DNA from: Flavobacterium pokkalii
GTDB taxonomy: Bacteria > Bacteroidota > Bacteroidia > Flavobacteriales > Flavobacteriaceae
Length of the DNA stretch: 64,000 nucleotides
Reading direction: 5' to 3'
Assembly (NCBI RefSeq): GCF_014596575.1
Contig: NZ_NASZ01000006.1
Coordinates: forward strand, 1 to 64,000
Part shown: piece after piece, positions 16,978 to 26,876 of the stretch
Layout: each line of letters begins with the position of its first letter
Numbering within the stretch: position 1 is the first letter of the stretch
Translations under genes and position numbers: made by a program
Notes under the pieces: model-generated
Told to the model about the DNA's origin: nothing
The model's input: only the letters and a program-made list of their open reading frames with translations
The model's database searches: none

Positions 16978-17292
16978 ATGCAAAGACTTGCCTTTAAAAT
17001 GAAATTGAATCCAGGTCAAAAAGAGGCCTACACTAAGCGTCATAATGAATTATGGCCGGAACTTCATGCGCTTTTAAAAGAAAATGGAGTGAGTGAATAT
17101 TCTATTTTTTTAGATGAAGAAACCCATACGTTGTTTGCTTTTCAAAAAGTTTCTGGAGCAGGAGGTTCACAAGATTTAGCTTCTAATGAAATTGTAAAAA
17201 AATGGTGGGATTTTATGGCTGATATTATGGAGACAAATCCTGATAATTCGCCAGTTTCAGTGTCTTTAGAAGAGGTGTTTTACATGGAATAA
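16978..17292 (+). CDS. rhaM: L-rhamnose mutarotase (copy 2)
   Basis: A complete 104-residue RhaM, identical in protein to copy 1 at 14088 except for the final residue (Glu for Pro). At DNA level there are around fifteen scattered, essentially synonymous changes in the first three quarters and none in the last about 75 bases before the final codon. That contrast with the more diverged lyase fragment next door suggests strong purifying selection or gene conversion. It is driven by the promoter at 16452 and ended by the terminator at 17317. Confidence 0.95.
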   Translation: MQRLAFKMKLNPGQKEAYTKRHNELWPELHALLKENGVSEYSIFLDEETHTLFAFQKVSGAGGSQDLASNEIVKKWWDFMADIMETNPDNSPVSVSLEEVFYME

Positions 17293-17316
17293 TAATGATA
17301 ATGGATGAGGGAAAAG

Positions 17317-17349
17317 GAGGTTAGCTTGGTAAGTTAACCTCTTTTTTTT
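17317..17349 (+). terminator. Intrinsic terminator after second rhaM
   Basis: Stem GAGGTTAGCTT/AAGTTAACCTC (17317-17327, 17331-17341, one G-U pair), a 3-nt loop, then eight T. Confidence 0.85.
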
Positions 17350-17433
17350 GGATATAATTCTTTTTTTAGATATAAAATAAGTGCTGACAGCTGTAAAAGG
17401 GTTTTTGGTGCATATGATGCTAAAATGCCCCTG

Positions 17434-17473
17434 CAATACAGGACAGGTTTTTTTACTTGATTCATTATTTTTA
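17434..17473 (+). promoter_or_regulatory. Promoter of CAGGAYAG class (main 18-kb PUL unit)
   Basis: CAATACAGGACAG (17434-17446), 19 nt, then TATTTTTA (17466-17473), one mismatch to TAnnTTTG. A transcript would begin near 17480, so the TTG at 17457 cannot be the start of the next gene. Genes from 17499 to 35706 follow in one direction with short gaps and no clear terminator. Confidence 0.6.
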
Positions 17474-17498
17474 CCACTATTGTTTGAATTTTTTTAAA

Positions 17499-19406
17499 AT
17501 GAAAAGAAGATCTTTTGTTCAGTTGTCCGCATTAGGAAGTTTGGGATTGATGCTGCCTTTGTATTCCTGTAAATCAAGTATTTTTCCCTATGGCATTGCT
17601 AGTGCAGATACTTTTGAAACGAATACTCTTAAATTACTGACGACTTGGTGCGACGCAATGATTCGTGATCAAATCAATAATCCTAATGATAGTGTAACTC
17701 ATGGCGCCTTGTATTGTCATGCCTGTGAGAAGATTCATGGGCGATGTCAAGAGTCTGTTTATCCATTTTTGTACATGGCTGATAAAACGGGGGATAAAAA
17801 ATACCTAGATGCCGCTATCAAAGTGATGGATTGGTCAGTGAACGTTGATTTACCTGATGGGAGTTGGACCAATATGATTGACCCAAAATCTTGGTATGGA
17901 ACTACTGTTTTTGGCGTAATTGCTTTAGGCGAAGCCTTACAATACCACGGACATCTTTTGTCAAAAGAGACCAAAACAAAATGGGAAAACCGATTGAAAA
18001 TAGCAATCGATTTTGTCTATAAAACATTTGACGATCATTTTAGTCATATCAATTACCGCTTTACCGCTATTTATGCCCTATCGTTTATGGGGGATTATTT
18101 TAACGATGAAAAATACAAAACCAGAAGTAAAGAATTGGCCTTGCTGATTCCGAAATACCTAACAGAACCTAATAAATTATTATTTGGCGAAAATCATCCA
18201 GACGATAAAAAAAGTGCCAAAGGATTACTGCCTGTTGACATTGGTTATAATGTAGAAGAAAGTTTAAATGCAGTGGTGCAATATGCAGTACATACAAAAG
18301 ATGAGGAGTTGTTAAAGTTATTGACTCAATCACTAAACGGTCACTTAGAGTTTATGTTGCCTGATGGCGCTTGGGACAACAGTTTTGGGACACGCCAAAA
18401 CAAATGGACCTATTGGGGCAGTAGAACTACGGATGGTTGTCAACCTGCTTTTTCATTGCTGGCGGATAGAAATCCTGCTTTTGGAACCGCTGCGGTTATG
18501 AGTACCGAATTATTGCAACGTTGTACCGTCAACGGACTTTTAGCAGGTGGTTTGCATTATCAAACCCATGGGGTAAAACCCTGTATGCATCATACTTTTG
18601 CCCATGCAAAAAACCTAGCTTTTGTGATGGACAATGCCAAGAAACTAAAAAAGGTAAACAAAAAAACGCCTCTTCCAAGAAGTTCAAATGATGGAGTAAA
18701 GCATTTTCCGGAACTTGATGTTTGGTTAGCAGCTAGAGGACCTTGGCGAAGCACCGTTTCATCCTATGACCAAATTTTTAAAAAAGAAAAATCAGTAGCG
18801 GCTACTGGAGGTTCGTTAGCCGTTTTATGGCATGAAAAAGTAGGGCCATTATTTACCGCCAGTATGGTCGAATACTTGTTGGTAGAACCTTATAACCAAC
18901 AAGAACAAGAAGGAGAAGATTTTTGCCTAACTCCTCGTATTGAGCGATTTGTCAACAGAATTTGGTACACAAACTTACAGGATTTAAAAGCCAAAGTAAA
19001 CTTCAAAGACGAAAAAGGAATCATTGATTTTGCTATTGAAACCGCCCTGACCAACAATAAAAAAGAAACCCTAGCATCAGGCGGTGATTTCAAACTGAAT
19101 TATCTTTTTGATAAAAATCAAACGACTATCAAAGCCCAAAGAACTACTTCCGAAGCAAATGGAGATACACTGGTATTGCCTGTTATTTCGCCTACAGGGG
19201 AGAAAGTAGTACAAGTTTCGGCTACTAAAATCGAAATTCATAAAAAAGAAGGAATTGTAGTTGTTGAATCGAATGTGCCACTTTCGATTAAAAAAATGGA
19301 TAAAGAACGTATTTTTAATCAAGTACCAGGAATGGAAGTGGTACCGATATTGATTTCGTTTCCCAAAAATGTAAAAGAAGTTAGTTGTACCATCAGTGTA
19401 ATTTGA
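17499..19406 (+). CDS. Lipoprotein/Tat-type (alpha/alpha)-barrel enzyme, family uncertain, 635 aa
   Basis: The start MKRRSFVQLSALGSLGLMLPLYSC combines a twin-arginine motif and a lipobox (Cys24), so the protein is likely a folded-exported lipoprotein. The body shows repeated helix-rich segments typical of an (alpha/alpha)6 toroid: FLYMADKTGDKKYLDAAIKVMDW, GVIALGEALQYHG, YRFTAIYALSFMGDYFNDEKY. Conserved-looking Cys/His/Trp clusters are HACEKIHGRCQ and DGAWDNSFGTRQNKWTYWGSRTTDGCQ. A beta-rich C-terminal third follows. It may belong to GH154 or a lyase-like family acting on uronate-containing oligosaccharides, but I cannot place it firmly. The ATG at 17499 is chosen because of the promoter position and the signal sequence. 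Confidence 0.7.
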   Translation: MKRRSFVQLSALGSLGLMLPLYSCKSSIFPYGIASADTFETNTLKLLTTWCDAMIRDQINNPNDSVTHGALYCHACEKIHGRCQESVYPFLYMADKTGDKKYLDAAIKVMDWSVNVDLPDGSWTNMIDPKSWYGTTVFGVIALGEALQYHGHLLSKETKTKWENRLKIAIDFVYKTFDDHFSHINYRFTAIYALSFMGDYFNDEKYKTRSKELALLIPKYLTEPNKLLFGENHPDDKKSAKGLLPVDIGYNVEESLNAVVQYAVHTKDEELLKLLTQSLNGHLEFMLPDGAWDNSFGTRQNKWTYWGSRTTDGCQPAFSLLADRNPAFGTAAVMSTELLQRCTVNGLLAGGLHYQTHGVKPCMHHTFAHAKNLAFVMDNAKKLKKVNKKTPLPRSSNDGVKHFPELDVWLAARGPWRSTVSSYDQIFKKEKSVAATGGSLAVLWHEKVGPLFTASMVEYLLVEPYNQQEQEGEDFCLTPRIERFVNRIWYTNLQDLKAKVNFKDEKGIIDFAIETALTNNKKETLASGGDFKLNYLFDKNQTTIKAQRTTSEANGDTLVLPVISPTGEKVVQVSATKIEIHKKEGIVVVESNVPLSIKKMDKERIFNQVPGMEVVPILISFPKNVKEVSCTISVI

Positions 19407-19491
19407 ATATGAGTTGTTTAATTTGAAAGTGAGATTGTTTTTGTGTAAAAAATCAATCATGCTTATTTGTTTTAATCGAAATAAAAAAAAT

Positions 19492-22251
19492 ATGAATATC
19501 CGTAACTTATTTATTATAATCAGTTTTTTAGTGCTAGTTTCTTTATCCTGTAAAGGACAACAAATATTAAAGCCTGAAGAACTTACCATTTCTGAAGGGT
19601 TTAAAATTCCTATTGGCTTTTATAATGCTAAGCCTACTTTTTCATGGAAATTAGCTATTTCAAAGGAAGTGAAAAGCCAATCAGCCTATCAAATTGTGGC
19701 GGCGACTTCTGTTGAGCAATTACAAACTAATCCTGATTTGTGGGATTCTCAAAAACAAAAAAGCAATCAATCTACTTGGGTATCTTATCAAGGAAAGGCA
19801 TTGCAATCTCGTCAAAAAGTATACTGGCAAGTTCGTTATTGGAATCAAAATGATAAAGTTTCCAATTGGAGTGAAGTAAGTAACTTCGAATTAGGTTTAC
19901 TTAACAATAGTGATTGGCAAGCTAAATGGATTGGTTTGCCTACTAATGATGAAAAAGTAAAAGGAAGCCAGGATAATATTATTCATAGACCACAGTATTT
20001 AAGAAAAGGCTTTGAGTTATCTGTTGATGTAATTTCGGCAAGATTGTACATTACAGCTAAAGGTGTATTTGATGTGGCTATAAACGGAAAGAACGTAAGT
20101 AACGATGTAATGCCTCCTGGATGGACACCTTATAAAAAACGAATTGAAACATTGACTTATGATGTTACTAATTTAATGCTATCAGGTAAAAACACTATAG
20201 GAGTAGAATTAGCATCAGGGTGGTATTCAGGAAGATTAGGCTGGATGAAATCGTTTTGGAATGACACCGAATCTCCAAAGATTTTATGCCAATTGGAATT
20301 AACCATGAAAGATGGTTCTAAAAAAGTGATTGTTTCAGATGAAAGTTGGAAAGGAACTACAAGCGGACCAATTAGAGTTTCTGAAATCTATGATGGCGAA
20401 ATCTATGATGCTAATTATGAATTGCCAAATTGGACTACCAATACTTTTAATGATAAGAATTGGAAAAATGTACAGGCTTTTACTATTGAAAACAGTATCC
20501 AATTAGAACCTAAAAGACATCATACGGTAAAGCCTAAAATAGCTCTTGAAACAAAGGAGATTACTAAAAAAGATGGTGCTGTTATTTTTGATTTAAAGCA
20601 AAATATGGTAGGAGTTCCTCTTGTAAAAGTACCCGTTAAAAAAGGAGATACCTTGAGAGTTAGATTTGCCGAAATGCTTTCGCCAGATGGTTCTTTTTAT
20701 ACCGAGAATTATCGAACTGCAGTATCCACAGATTATTATATCGCTGCACGAAATGAAACGATCGAATGGCAACCTAAATTTACTTTTCATGGTTTTAGGT
20801 ATGTAGAATTAAGCGGTTTTGATACCACAAAAGTGCCATCAAAAAATTGGGTAACAGGTATTGTGCAGTATTCTGATTTTGAACAAAACGGAACATTTAT
20901 AACTTCAAATGAAAAATTAAATCAATTACAAAGTAATATTGTTTGGGGATTGCGAGGTAATTTCTTTGACGTTCCTACCGATTGTCCGCAACGCGACGAA
21001 CGTTTGGGATGGACTGGTGATGCGCAGGTATTTGGACCAACATCCCTTTTTAATGCTGATGTATATCAGTTTTGGGCAAGTTGGCTGCAAAGCGTTCGTG
21101 AATCTCAATATAAAAACGGCGGTATTCCATTTGTGGTGCCTGATGTTCTAAATAATGGAAAAGTAAGTTCAGGATGGGGGGATGTTTCGGTTATAATTCC
21201 TTGGAAAGTTTACTTTAGAACAGGTGATAAAAGAATTTTAGAAGAGAATTTTGAAATGATGAAAGCCTGGGTAAAACATCATCAGGAAAGTTCAAAAAAA
21301 TATATTTCGCACATGAATTCCTTTGCCGATTGGTTGCAACCCTATCCTGAAAATGGAGATAATAAAGGGGACACTTCACAAGATTTAATTGGCACTGCTT
21401 TTTTTGCTCATTCTGCTAAGTTAACGGCAAAAACAGCCGAGGTTTTAGGTAAATATGAAGAGCAAGCCATTTATGAAAAACTGTATAAAAAAGTAGCGGA
21501 GGCATTTGATAACCAGTTTTTTGATAAAAATGGAAAAGTAAAAGACGTTCCAGAAACCCAAACTTCTTATTTGTTGGCGTTAGCTTTTGATTTATTACCA
21601 AAAGAGAAAAGAGTAGAAGCCAAAGCTAATTTATTAAAAAAAATAGCAGCAGCAGATAATCATTTGCGTACCGGATTTTTAGGAACGCCATTACTGTCAG
21701 AAGTTTTGGATGAATTTGGAGAGGTGGATTTAATGTACAAATTGTTGTTTAATGAAACCTATCCATCATGGTTTTATTCTATAAATCAAGGAGCAACTAC
21801 CATTTGGGAAAGATGGAATAGCTACAGCAAAAAGGAAGGATTCAATCCTCAAAAAATGAATAGTTTGAACCATTATGCTTATGGTGCCATAGGCGAATGG
21901 ATGTATGAGCGTATTGGCGGAATTGCACCTTTGGAAGCAGGTTATAAAAAAATAATCATAGCACCAGAACCTAAAGCGCCACTTAAATCGGCTTCAGCTG
22001 CCTACAATACGCCTTATGGTAAAGTGGTCTCATCTTGGGAAATGGAGAAAAATACATTCAAATTAGAAACCACAATTCCACCTAATACAACTGCTGCAAT
22101 CATAGTTCCTGGAGATACGAAGCAGGACTTACTTTTTGATGGGAAAAAAATTAAATCGAATTCAAATGTGAAATTGATAAGAAAGGAAAATCATTCATTT
22201 GAATTGTTAGTACAGCCGGGGAGGTATAGTTTACAATCAAAAATGAATTAG
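19492..22251 (+). CDS. GH78 alpha-L-rhamnosidase (copy 1), lipoprotein, 919 aa
   Basis: The GH78 hallmark DCPQRDERLGWTGDAQ starts at Asp497, within the usual order: two N-terminal beta domains (FYNAKPTFSWKL, KVYWQVRYWNQ, ARLYITAKGVFDVAING), the (alpha/alpha)6 catalytic domain (SSGWGDVSVIIPW, SFADWLQPYPENGD, WFYSINQGATTIWERWNSY) and a C-terminal beta domain (SASAAYNTPYGKVVSSWE). GH78 enzymes remove alpha-linked L-rhamnose by inversion. The ATG at 19492 begins a signal sequence with lipobox LSC; upstream in-frame TTG and ATG codons lack it. The second GH78 at 26960 is a paralogue of similar layout. It is co-transcribed with the sulfatases that follow. Confidence 0.95.
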   Translation: MNIRNLFIIISFLVLVSLSCKGQQILKPEELTISEGFKIPIGFYNAKPTFSWKLAISKEVKSQSAYQIVAATSVEQLQTNPDLWDSQKQKSNQSTWVSYQGKALQSRQKVYWQVRYWNQNDKVSNWSEVSNFELGLLNNSDWQAKWIGLPTNDEKVKGSQDNIIHRPQYLRKGFELSVDVISARLYITAKGVFDVAINGKNVSNDVMPPGWTPYKKRIETLTYDVTNLMLSGKNTIGVELASGWYSGRLGWMKSFWNDTESPKILCQLELTMKDGSKKVIVSDESWKGTTSGPIRVSEIYDGEIYDANYELPNWTTNTFNDKNWKNVQAFTIENSIQLEPKRHHTVKPKIALETKEITKKDGAVIFDLKQNMVGVPLVKVPVKKGDTLRVRFAEMLSPDGSFYTENYRTAVSTDYYIAARNETIEWQPKFTFHGFRYVELSGFDTTKVPSKNWVTGIVQYSDFEQNGTFITSNEKLNQLQSNIVWGLRGNFFDVPTDCPQRDERLGWTGDAQVFGPTSLFNADVYQFWASWLQSVRESQYKNGGIPFVVPDVLNNGKVSSGWGDVSVIIPWKVYFRTGDKRILEENFEMMKAWVKHHQESSKKYISHMNSFADWLQPYPENGDNKGDTSQDLIGTAFFAHSAKLTAKTAEVLGKYEEQAIYEKLYKKVAEAFDNQFFDKNGKVKDVPETQTSYLLALAFDLLPKEKRVEAKANLLKKIAAADNHLRTGFLGTPLLSEVLDEFGEVDLMYKLLFNETYPSWFYSINQGATTIWERWNSYSKKEGFNPQKMNSLNHYAYGAIGEWMYERIGGIAPLEAGYKKIIIAPEPKAPLKSASAAYNTPYGKVVSSWEMEKNTFKLETTIPPNTTAAIIVPGDTKQDLLFDGKKIKSNSNVKLIRKENHSFELLVQPGRYSLQSKMN

Positions 22252-22326
22252 ACAAACCAAATCTGCTTCCAGATCCCATAAAAACTGAAAATAATTAACA
22301 TACCATTACTTAAAATATAGATAAAA

Positions 22327-23787
22327 ATGAAAAGAATAATCTACATTGTATTGACTTGTGTAGCCATTCAGATGAATGCACAAGGAAAAGATAAAACTAA
22401 AAAGCCCAATATTGTTTTTATCCTCACCGACCAATGGAGAGGTTCTGCCACAGGCTACAATGGCGACCCTAATGTAAAAACGCCTAATTTAGATAAATTA
22501 GCTAAGGAAGCTGTCAATTTTACCAATGCAGTTTCAGTTACACCTGTATGTACACCGCATCGAGCAGCTTTGCTCACAGGGAAATTCCCCACCACAACAG
22601 GGATGTTCTTGAATGATATTTATTTACCATCAGAAGAATTATGTATGGCTGAAATTTTCAAAGCTGAAGGTTATAATACAGGATATTTAGGAAAGTGGCA
22701 TTTGGATGGTCATGGTAGAGACAATAATGTAGCTCCAGACAGACGACAAGGATTTGATTACTGGAAAGGAATGGAGTGTGATCATAATTACAATAAGGAG
22801 CATTATTATGCCAATAATGACCCCGAAATAAAATATTGGGAGGGGTATTCACCATTTGCCATTACTAAGGATGCAAATCAGTATCTTAATGACCACGCTC
22901 GTGATGACAAACCATTTTTATTATTTATCTCGTTGGCAACGCCTCACTATCCACACGACAGTGCCCCTGAAAAGTATAAAAATATGTATCCTCAAAAGGA
23001 TTTAGTATTAGCACCTAATATCCCTGAAGAAATGAAGATTAAGGTTCGTAAGGAGTTACAAGGGTATTACGGTCATTGTACCGCTACTGATGAGGCCATT
23101 GGAACGGTACTGGAGCAAATTAAAAAGCTTCATTTATCTGATAACACTATTATAGTATTTACGGCTGACCATGGTGAAATGATGGGTGGGCATGGCGTAA
23201 AACCATTTGTTAAACAATTAGCCTGGGATGAGTCTGTACGAGTACCTTTTTTAATCTCTTACCCGAACATCAAGAATAACAAAGGCAAAACAGTTCAAGC
23301 ACCTATAACCACACCTGATATTTTACCTTCTTTATTAGGCTTAACCAAAATTGCCATTCCAAAAGGAATTGAAGGTGAAGATGTATCTTCATTAATTAAA
23401 AATCCAAATCCAAAAGCTGATAGAGCGGCTTTAATAATGAATGTTAGTCCTTTTGGTTCTAATTTTAATGATTCAGAGTACCGAGCTATTAGAACCAAAC
23501 AATATACTTATATTAAAACGACAGATGGTGCTTCTAATCTTTTTGACAATGTAAAAGATCCCTATCAAATGACAAATTTGTTAGGAAAACAAGAGTATAA
23601 AAAGATTCAAATAGATTTAGATAAGCAACTCAACAATGAATTAAAAAGGATAGGTGACGATTTTAAACCAAGAGAATTCTATATGAAAAAATGGAATTAT
23701 ACACTTGACTCATCTAAGAGAGCCATTGATTTTTGGAGTTGGGATAAAGGCGAAGGCAAGGTGATTTCTCCCCAAAAACAAAATTAA
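22327..23787 (+). CDS. S1-family sulfatase, 486 aa
   Basis: Formylglycine motif CTPHR (Cys75) in PVCTPHRAALLTGKFP; metal-site FILTDQWRGSA; FTADHGEMMGGHG with the second Asp-His pair. The signal peptide ends at MNAQ. It closely resembles the sulfatase at 25434 (both have ECxHNYNxxxYYxNNDP and GKWHxDGHGR), so the two are paralogues flanking a third sulfatase. GKWHLDGHGR supplies the conserved Lys-His pair of the active site. It lies between the two rhamnosidases, which fits removal of sulfate from rhamnose before or after rhamnosidase action; the regiospecificity is unknown. Confidence 0.93.
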   Translation: MKRIIYIVLTCVAIQMNAQGKDKTKKPNIVFILTDQWRGSATGYNGDPNVKTPNLDKLAKEAVNFTNAVSVTPVCTPHRAALLTGKFPTTTGMFLNDIYLPSEELCMAEIFKAEGYNTGYLGKWHLDGHGRDNNVAPDRRQGFDYWKGMECDHNYNKEHYYANNDPEIKYWEGYSPFAITKDANQYLNDHARDDKPFLLFISLATPHYPHDSAPEKYKNMYPQKDLVLAPNIPEEMKIKVRKELQGYYGHCTATDEAIGTVLEQIKKLHLSDNTIIVFTADHGEMMGGHGVKPFVKQLAWDESVRVPFLISYPNIKNNKGKTVQAPITTPDILPSLLGLTKIAIPKGIEGEDVSSLIKNPNPKADRAALIMNVSPFGSNFNDSEYRAIRTKQYTYIKTTDGASNLFDNVKDPYQMTNLLGKQEYKKIQIDLDKQLNNELKRIGDDFKPREFYMKKWNYTLDSSKRAIDFWSWDKGEGKVISPQKQN

Positions 23788-23808
23788 ATAGATTTAAAAT
23801 TTACAAAT

Positions 23809-25386
23809 ATGAAATTCGTATTTGCTCTAGTTGTAGGAATGTTGTCATTATTAAGTAACTCTTATTCGCAAACAAAAAGTAATTATAAACCCAATATTCT
23901 GTTCATTTTGGTTGATGATTTAGGGTATTCGGATTTAAGTTGTATGGGAAGCAAATATTATGAGACACCAAACATTGATGCATTAGCAAGTCAATCAATG
24001 GTTTTTACAAATGGGTATGCAGGTTGTCAAGTGTGTAGTCCTTCTCGAGCAACAATTATGACAGGGCAGTTTACCGCTCGTCATGGAATTACGGATTGGA
24101 TTGGGGCAAAAACAGGTCACGAGTGGAATGATAGTAAAAGGAAAAGTAAAGTGTTTCCTGCAGAATACAAAGATCATATTGATAAGTCGGTAGTAACTTT
24201 ACCAAAGGCTTTAAAAAAAGGTGGGTATACTACTTTTTTTGCAGGGAAATGGCATTTAGGTGATAAAGGAAATTACCCTGAAGATTATGGCTTTGATATA
24301 AATAAAGGTGGTTTCCATTCAGGAAGTCCTGCAGGTGGATATTTTGCCCCTTTTAAAAATCCTAAGCTTGAGGATCACGAAAAAGGAGAAAATTTAACAT
24401 TGTGTTTGGCAAAGGAAACGTCTAATTTTATAAAATCATCAAAGGACAAACCCTTCTTTGCTTTTTTATCTTTTTATGCCGTTCATGCTCCTATTCAAAC
24501 TACCAAAGAGAAATGGGAAAAGTATAGAGCCAAAGCAGAAAAAATGGGATTTGCAGACAAAGGTTTTGAAAACGGTGATTTATTGCCTATGCGAAAATAT
24601 CAAGATAATCCTGTATATGCTGGTTTAATAGAAACTATGGATGATGCTGTTGGAATGGTTTTAAAAACACTTCAGGAGACAGGTTTAGATAAAAATACCA
24701 TTGTTATTTTTACTTCTGATAATGGAGGTGTAACTTCTGGAGATAATTACTCAACAAATTGTTTGCCTTTTAAAGGAGGAAAAGGCTATCAATGGGAGGG
24801 AGGAATAAGGGTTCCTTTTATGGTTAATGTTCCAGGCTACGACAATAAAGGTGTTCGAAATGATACACCTGTAATCAGTAGCGATTTTTACCCTACAATT
24901 CTTAACTTGGCTAGGTTACCATTACAGCCTGAAGACCATAAAGACGGAAAAAGCATTGTTCCTGTCTTAAAAGGAAAAACAATAGATGAGAGACCTTTAT
25001 ATTGGCATTACCCTCATTATGGAAACCAAGGGGGAAGACCTGTTTCTATCATTCGAAAAGGGGAGTGGAAATTAATTCATTTCTGGGAAGATGGTCATAA
25101 TGAATTGTACAATTTAAATAATGATATTCACGAAGATCATGACTTAGCCAAAAAAGAATCTAAACGTACAAAAGTCATGTCTAAAATGTTATTGCGCTGG
25201 TTGAAAGAGGTAAATGCGCAATATCCTAAACCGAATCCATCATTTGATGAGAATAAAGAAAAAGAAGCGATTGTAAACAGCCAGAAGAAAAAAATACAAT
25301 CGCTCGAGGAACTACGAACCAAGATGTTGAATAAAGATTGGGAACCCAATCCTAATTGGTGGGGAAGCATTCCTACTATTGATTAA
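23809..25386 (+). CDS. S1-family sulfatase, arylsulfatase-A-like, 525 aa
   Basis: Formylglycine motif CSPSR (Cys76) in CQVCSPSRATIMTGQFT, FILVDDLGYSDLS at the metal site, FTSDNGGVTSGDNYSTN and GGKGYQWEGGIRVPF as in arylsulfatase A-like S1 sulfatases. The signal peptide ends around YSQ (21). The C-terminal NPNWWGSIPTID matches NANWWDSK of the sulfatase at 55671, with which it shares long identical blocks (HGITDWIGA, FAGKWHLGD, WHYPHYGNQGG). They are paralogues in two differently regulated operons. It begins 21 bases after the preceding sulfatase. Confidence 0.94.
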   Translation: MKFVFALVVGMLSLLSNSYSQTKSNYKPNILFILVDDLGYSDLSCMGSKYYETPNIDALASQSMVFTNGYAGCQVCSPSRATIMTGQFTARHGITDWIGAKTGHEWNDSKRKSKVFPAEYKDHIDKSVVTLPKALKKGGYTTFFAGKWHLGDKGNYPEDYGFDINKGGFHSGSPAGGYFAPFKNPKLEDHEKGENLTLCLAKETSNFIKSSKDKPFFAFLSFYAVHAPIQTTKEKWEKYRAKAEKMGFADKGFENGDLLPMRKYQDNPVYAGLIETMDDAVGMVLKTLQETGLDKNTIVIFTSDNGGVTSGDNYSTNCLPFKGGKGYQWEGGIRVPFMVNVPGYDNKGVRNDTPVISSDFYPTILNLARLPLQPEDHKDGKSIVPVLKGKTIDERPLYWHYPHYGNQGGRPVSIIRKGEWKLIHFWEDGHNELYNLNNDIHEDHDLAKKESKRTKVMSKMLLRWLKEVNAQYPKPNPSFDENKEKEAIVNSQKKKIQSLEELRTKMLNKDWEPNPNWWGSIPTID

Positions 25387-25433
25387 AAAATTAACCAAAC
25401 TATAAATAAGTTTAGAATTGATACCAAACTATT

Positions 25434-26876
25434 ATGAAAACTGCTTTTAAAATTATACTTGCTTCGTTAAGTTTAATCGTGTTACATTCTTGTAATGCAC
25501 CTAAAAAAAAACCATCAACAGTCAATGCAAAAGCTCCCAATGTTTTAATTATAGTAACTGATGAATTGCGCGCACAAGCGACCAGTTACGCAGGTGACGA
25601 AAATATTAAAACACCTAATCTTGATAGATTAGCATCAATGAGCGTTAATTTTAAAAATGCAGTTTCTGGAATGCCTGTTTGTACTCCTTTTAGAGGTTCA
25701 TTGATGACAGGGCAAAGACCCATAACAAATGGGATGTTTATGAATGATGTTCAGTTAGATACCACTGCAGTAACTATGGGGAATATTTATGCTAAAGCAG
25801 GTTACGATACCGGTTATATTGGCAAATGGCACATGGATGGTCATGGGCGAACTAAATTTATTCCGCCAGGAAGTCGCCGACAAGGATTTCAGTTTTGGCA
25901 AGCCAATGAATGTACGCATAACTACAACCGTTCCGTTTATTATGACAATAATGATCCTACTCCTAGAACGTGGGGGGATTACGATACTTTTGCACAAACA
26001 GATGCTGCAATAGCTTATATGGATTCAAAAAAAAATGGGGTAAATCCATTTTTACTGGTTTTGGCATGGGGAACCCCACATTCACCATATAATACAGCAC
26101 CTGAGAAGTATAAAAAAATGTTTAATCCTAATGATATCAAATTACGTCCTAATGTGCCAAAGGGAAAAGAAGAAGCTGCTAAAGAAGAATTAGCGGGTTA
26201 TTATGCACATATTGCGGCCTTAGACGAAATGATGGGCAAATTATTAGATAATTTAAAAGCCTCTAATCAATTAGATAATACCATAATAGTATTTACATCA
26301 GACCATGGTAATATGTCAGGGTCTCATCGTCAAAGTTACAAGCAACAGCCCTATGCTGAATCTGTGAAAGTACCGATGCTTTTTTATGTTCCCAAGGGAT
26401 TCGGAATTAAAGCAGGCGACCGAAGCGCAATGTTGAACTCCGAAGATATTTTACCTACTTTATTGGGTTTGTGTAATATTTCAATACCTAAAAGTGTCGA
26501 AGGAATTAATTACACAGCATATATGCAAGGAAAAGGAAATTTGAAAGTAGGTGAAGAAACAATAATCACTTGTGTACAACCCTTTGGACAATGGAACAGA
26601 AAAAAAGGCGGTAAAGAATATAGAGGATTGGTAACTGAACGCTATACTTATGTGAAAGATTTAAACGGACCTTGGTTGTTTTTTGATAATGAAAAAGATC
26701 CTTATCAATTAAAAAATTTAGTCAATAACCCTAATTACAAGATGATTCAGGATGACCTAGAAAAACGTTTGCTAAAACGCTTACAGGATAATAAAGATGA
26801 GTTTCTACCAGGAATGGAATATGTGAAAAAATGGGGATATACCTTGGATGATTCGGGTACGGTTCCTTTTAAATAA
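25434..26876 (+). CDS. S1-family sulfatase, lipoprotein, 480 aa
   Basis: Formylglycine motif CTPFR (Cys83), metal-site IIVTDELRAQA, GKWHMDGHGRTK and FTSDHGNMSGSH. The N-terminus has a lipobox (VLHSC, Cys20), so the enzyme is membrane-anchored, unlike its paralogue at 22327, which has a cleavable signal peptide. Shared blocks ANECTHNYNRSVYYDNNDP and NEKDPYQLKNLV confirm the paralogy. Different localisation of two related sulfatases may mean different stages of the same breakdown. A short imperfect hairpin (26921-26950) follows before the second rhamnosidase. Confidence 0.93.
   Translation: MKTAFKIILASLSLIVLHSCNAPKKKPSTVNAKAPNVLIIVTDELRAQATSYAGDENIKTPNLDRLASMSVNFKNAVSGMPVCTPFRGSLMTGQRPITNGMFMNDVQLDTTAVTMGNIYAKAGYDTGYIGKWHMDGHGRTKFIPPGSRRQGFQFWQANECTHNYNRSVYYDNNDPTPRTWGDYDTFAQTDAAIAYMDSKKNGVNPFLLVLAWGTPHSPYNTAPEKYKKMFNPNDIKLRPNVPKGKEEAAKEELAGYYAHIAALDEMMGKLLDNLKASNQLDNTIIVFTSDHGNMSGSHRQSYKQQPYAESVKVPMLFYVPKGFGIKAGDRSAMLNSEDILPTLLGLCNISIPKSVEGINYTAYMQGKGNLKVGEETIITCVQPFGQWNRKKGGKEYRGLVTERYTYVKDLNGPWLFFDNEKDPYQLKNLVNNPNYKMIQDDLEKRLLKRLQDNKDEFLPGMEYVKKWGYTLDDSGTVPFK

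Noticed and set aside
17457..17498. TTG start at 17457 for the (alpha/alpha)-barrel protein
   Set aside because: It lies upstream of the -7 box at 17466; the twin-arginine signal starts at the ATG at 17499.
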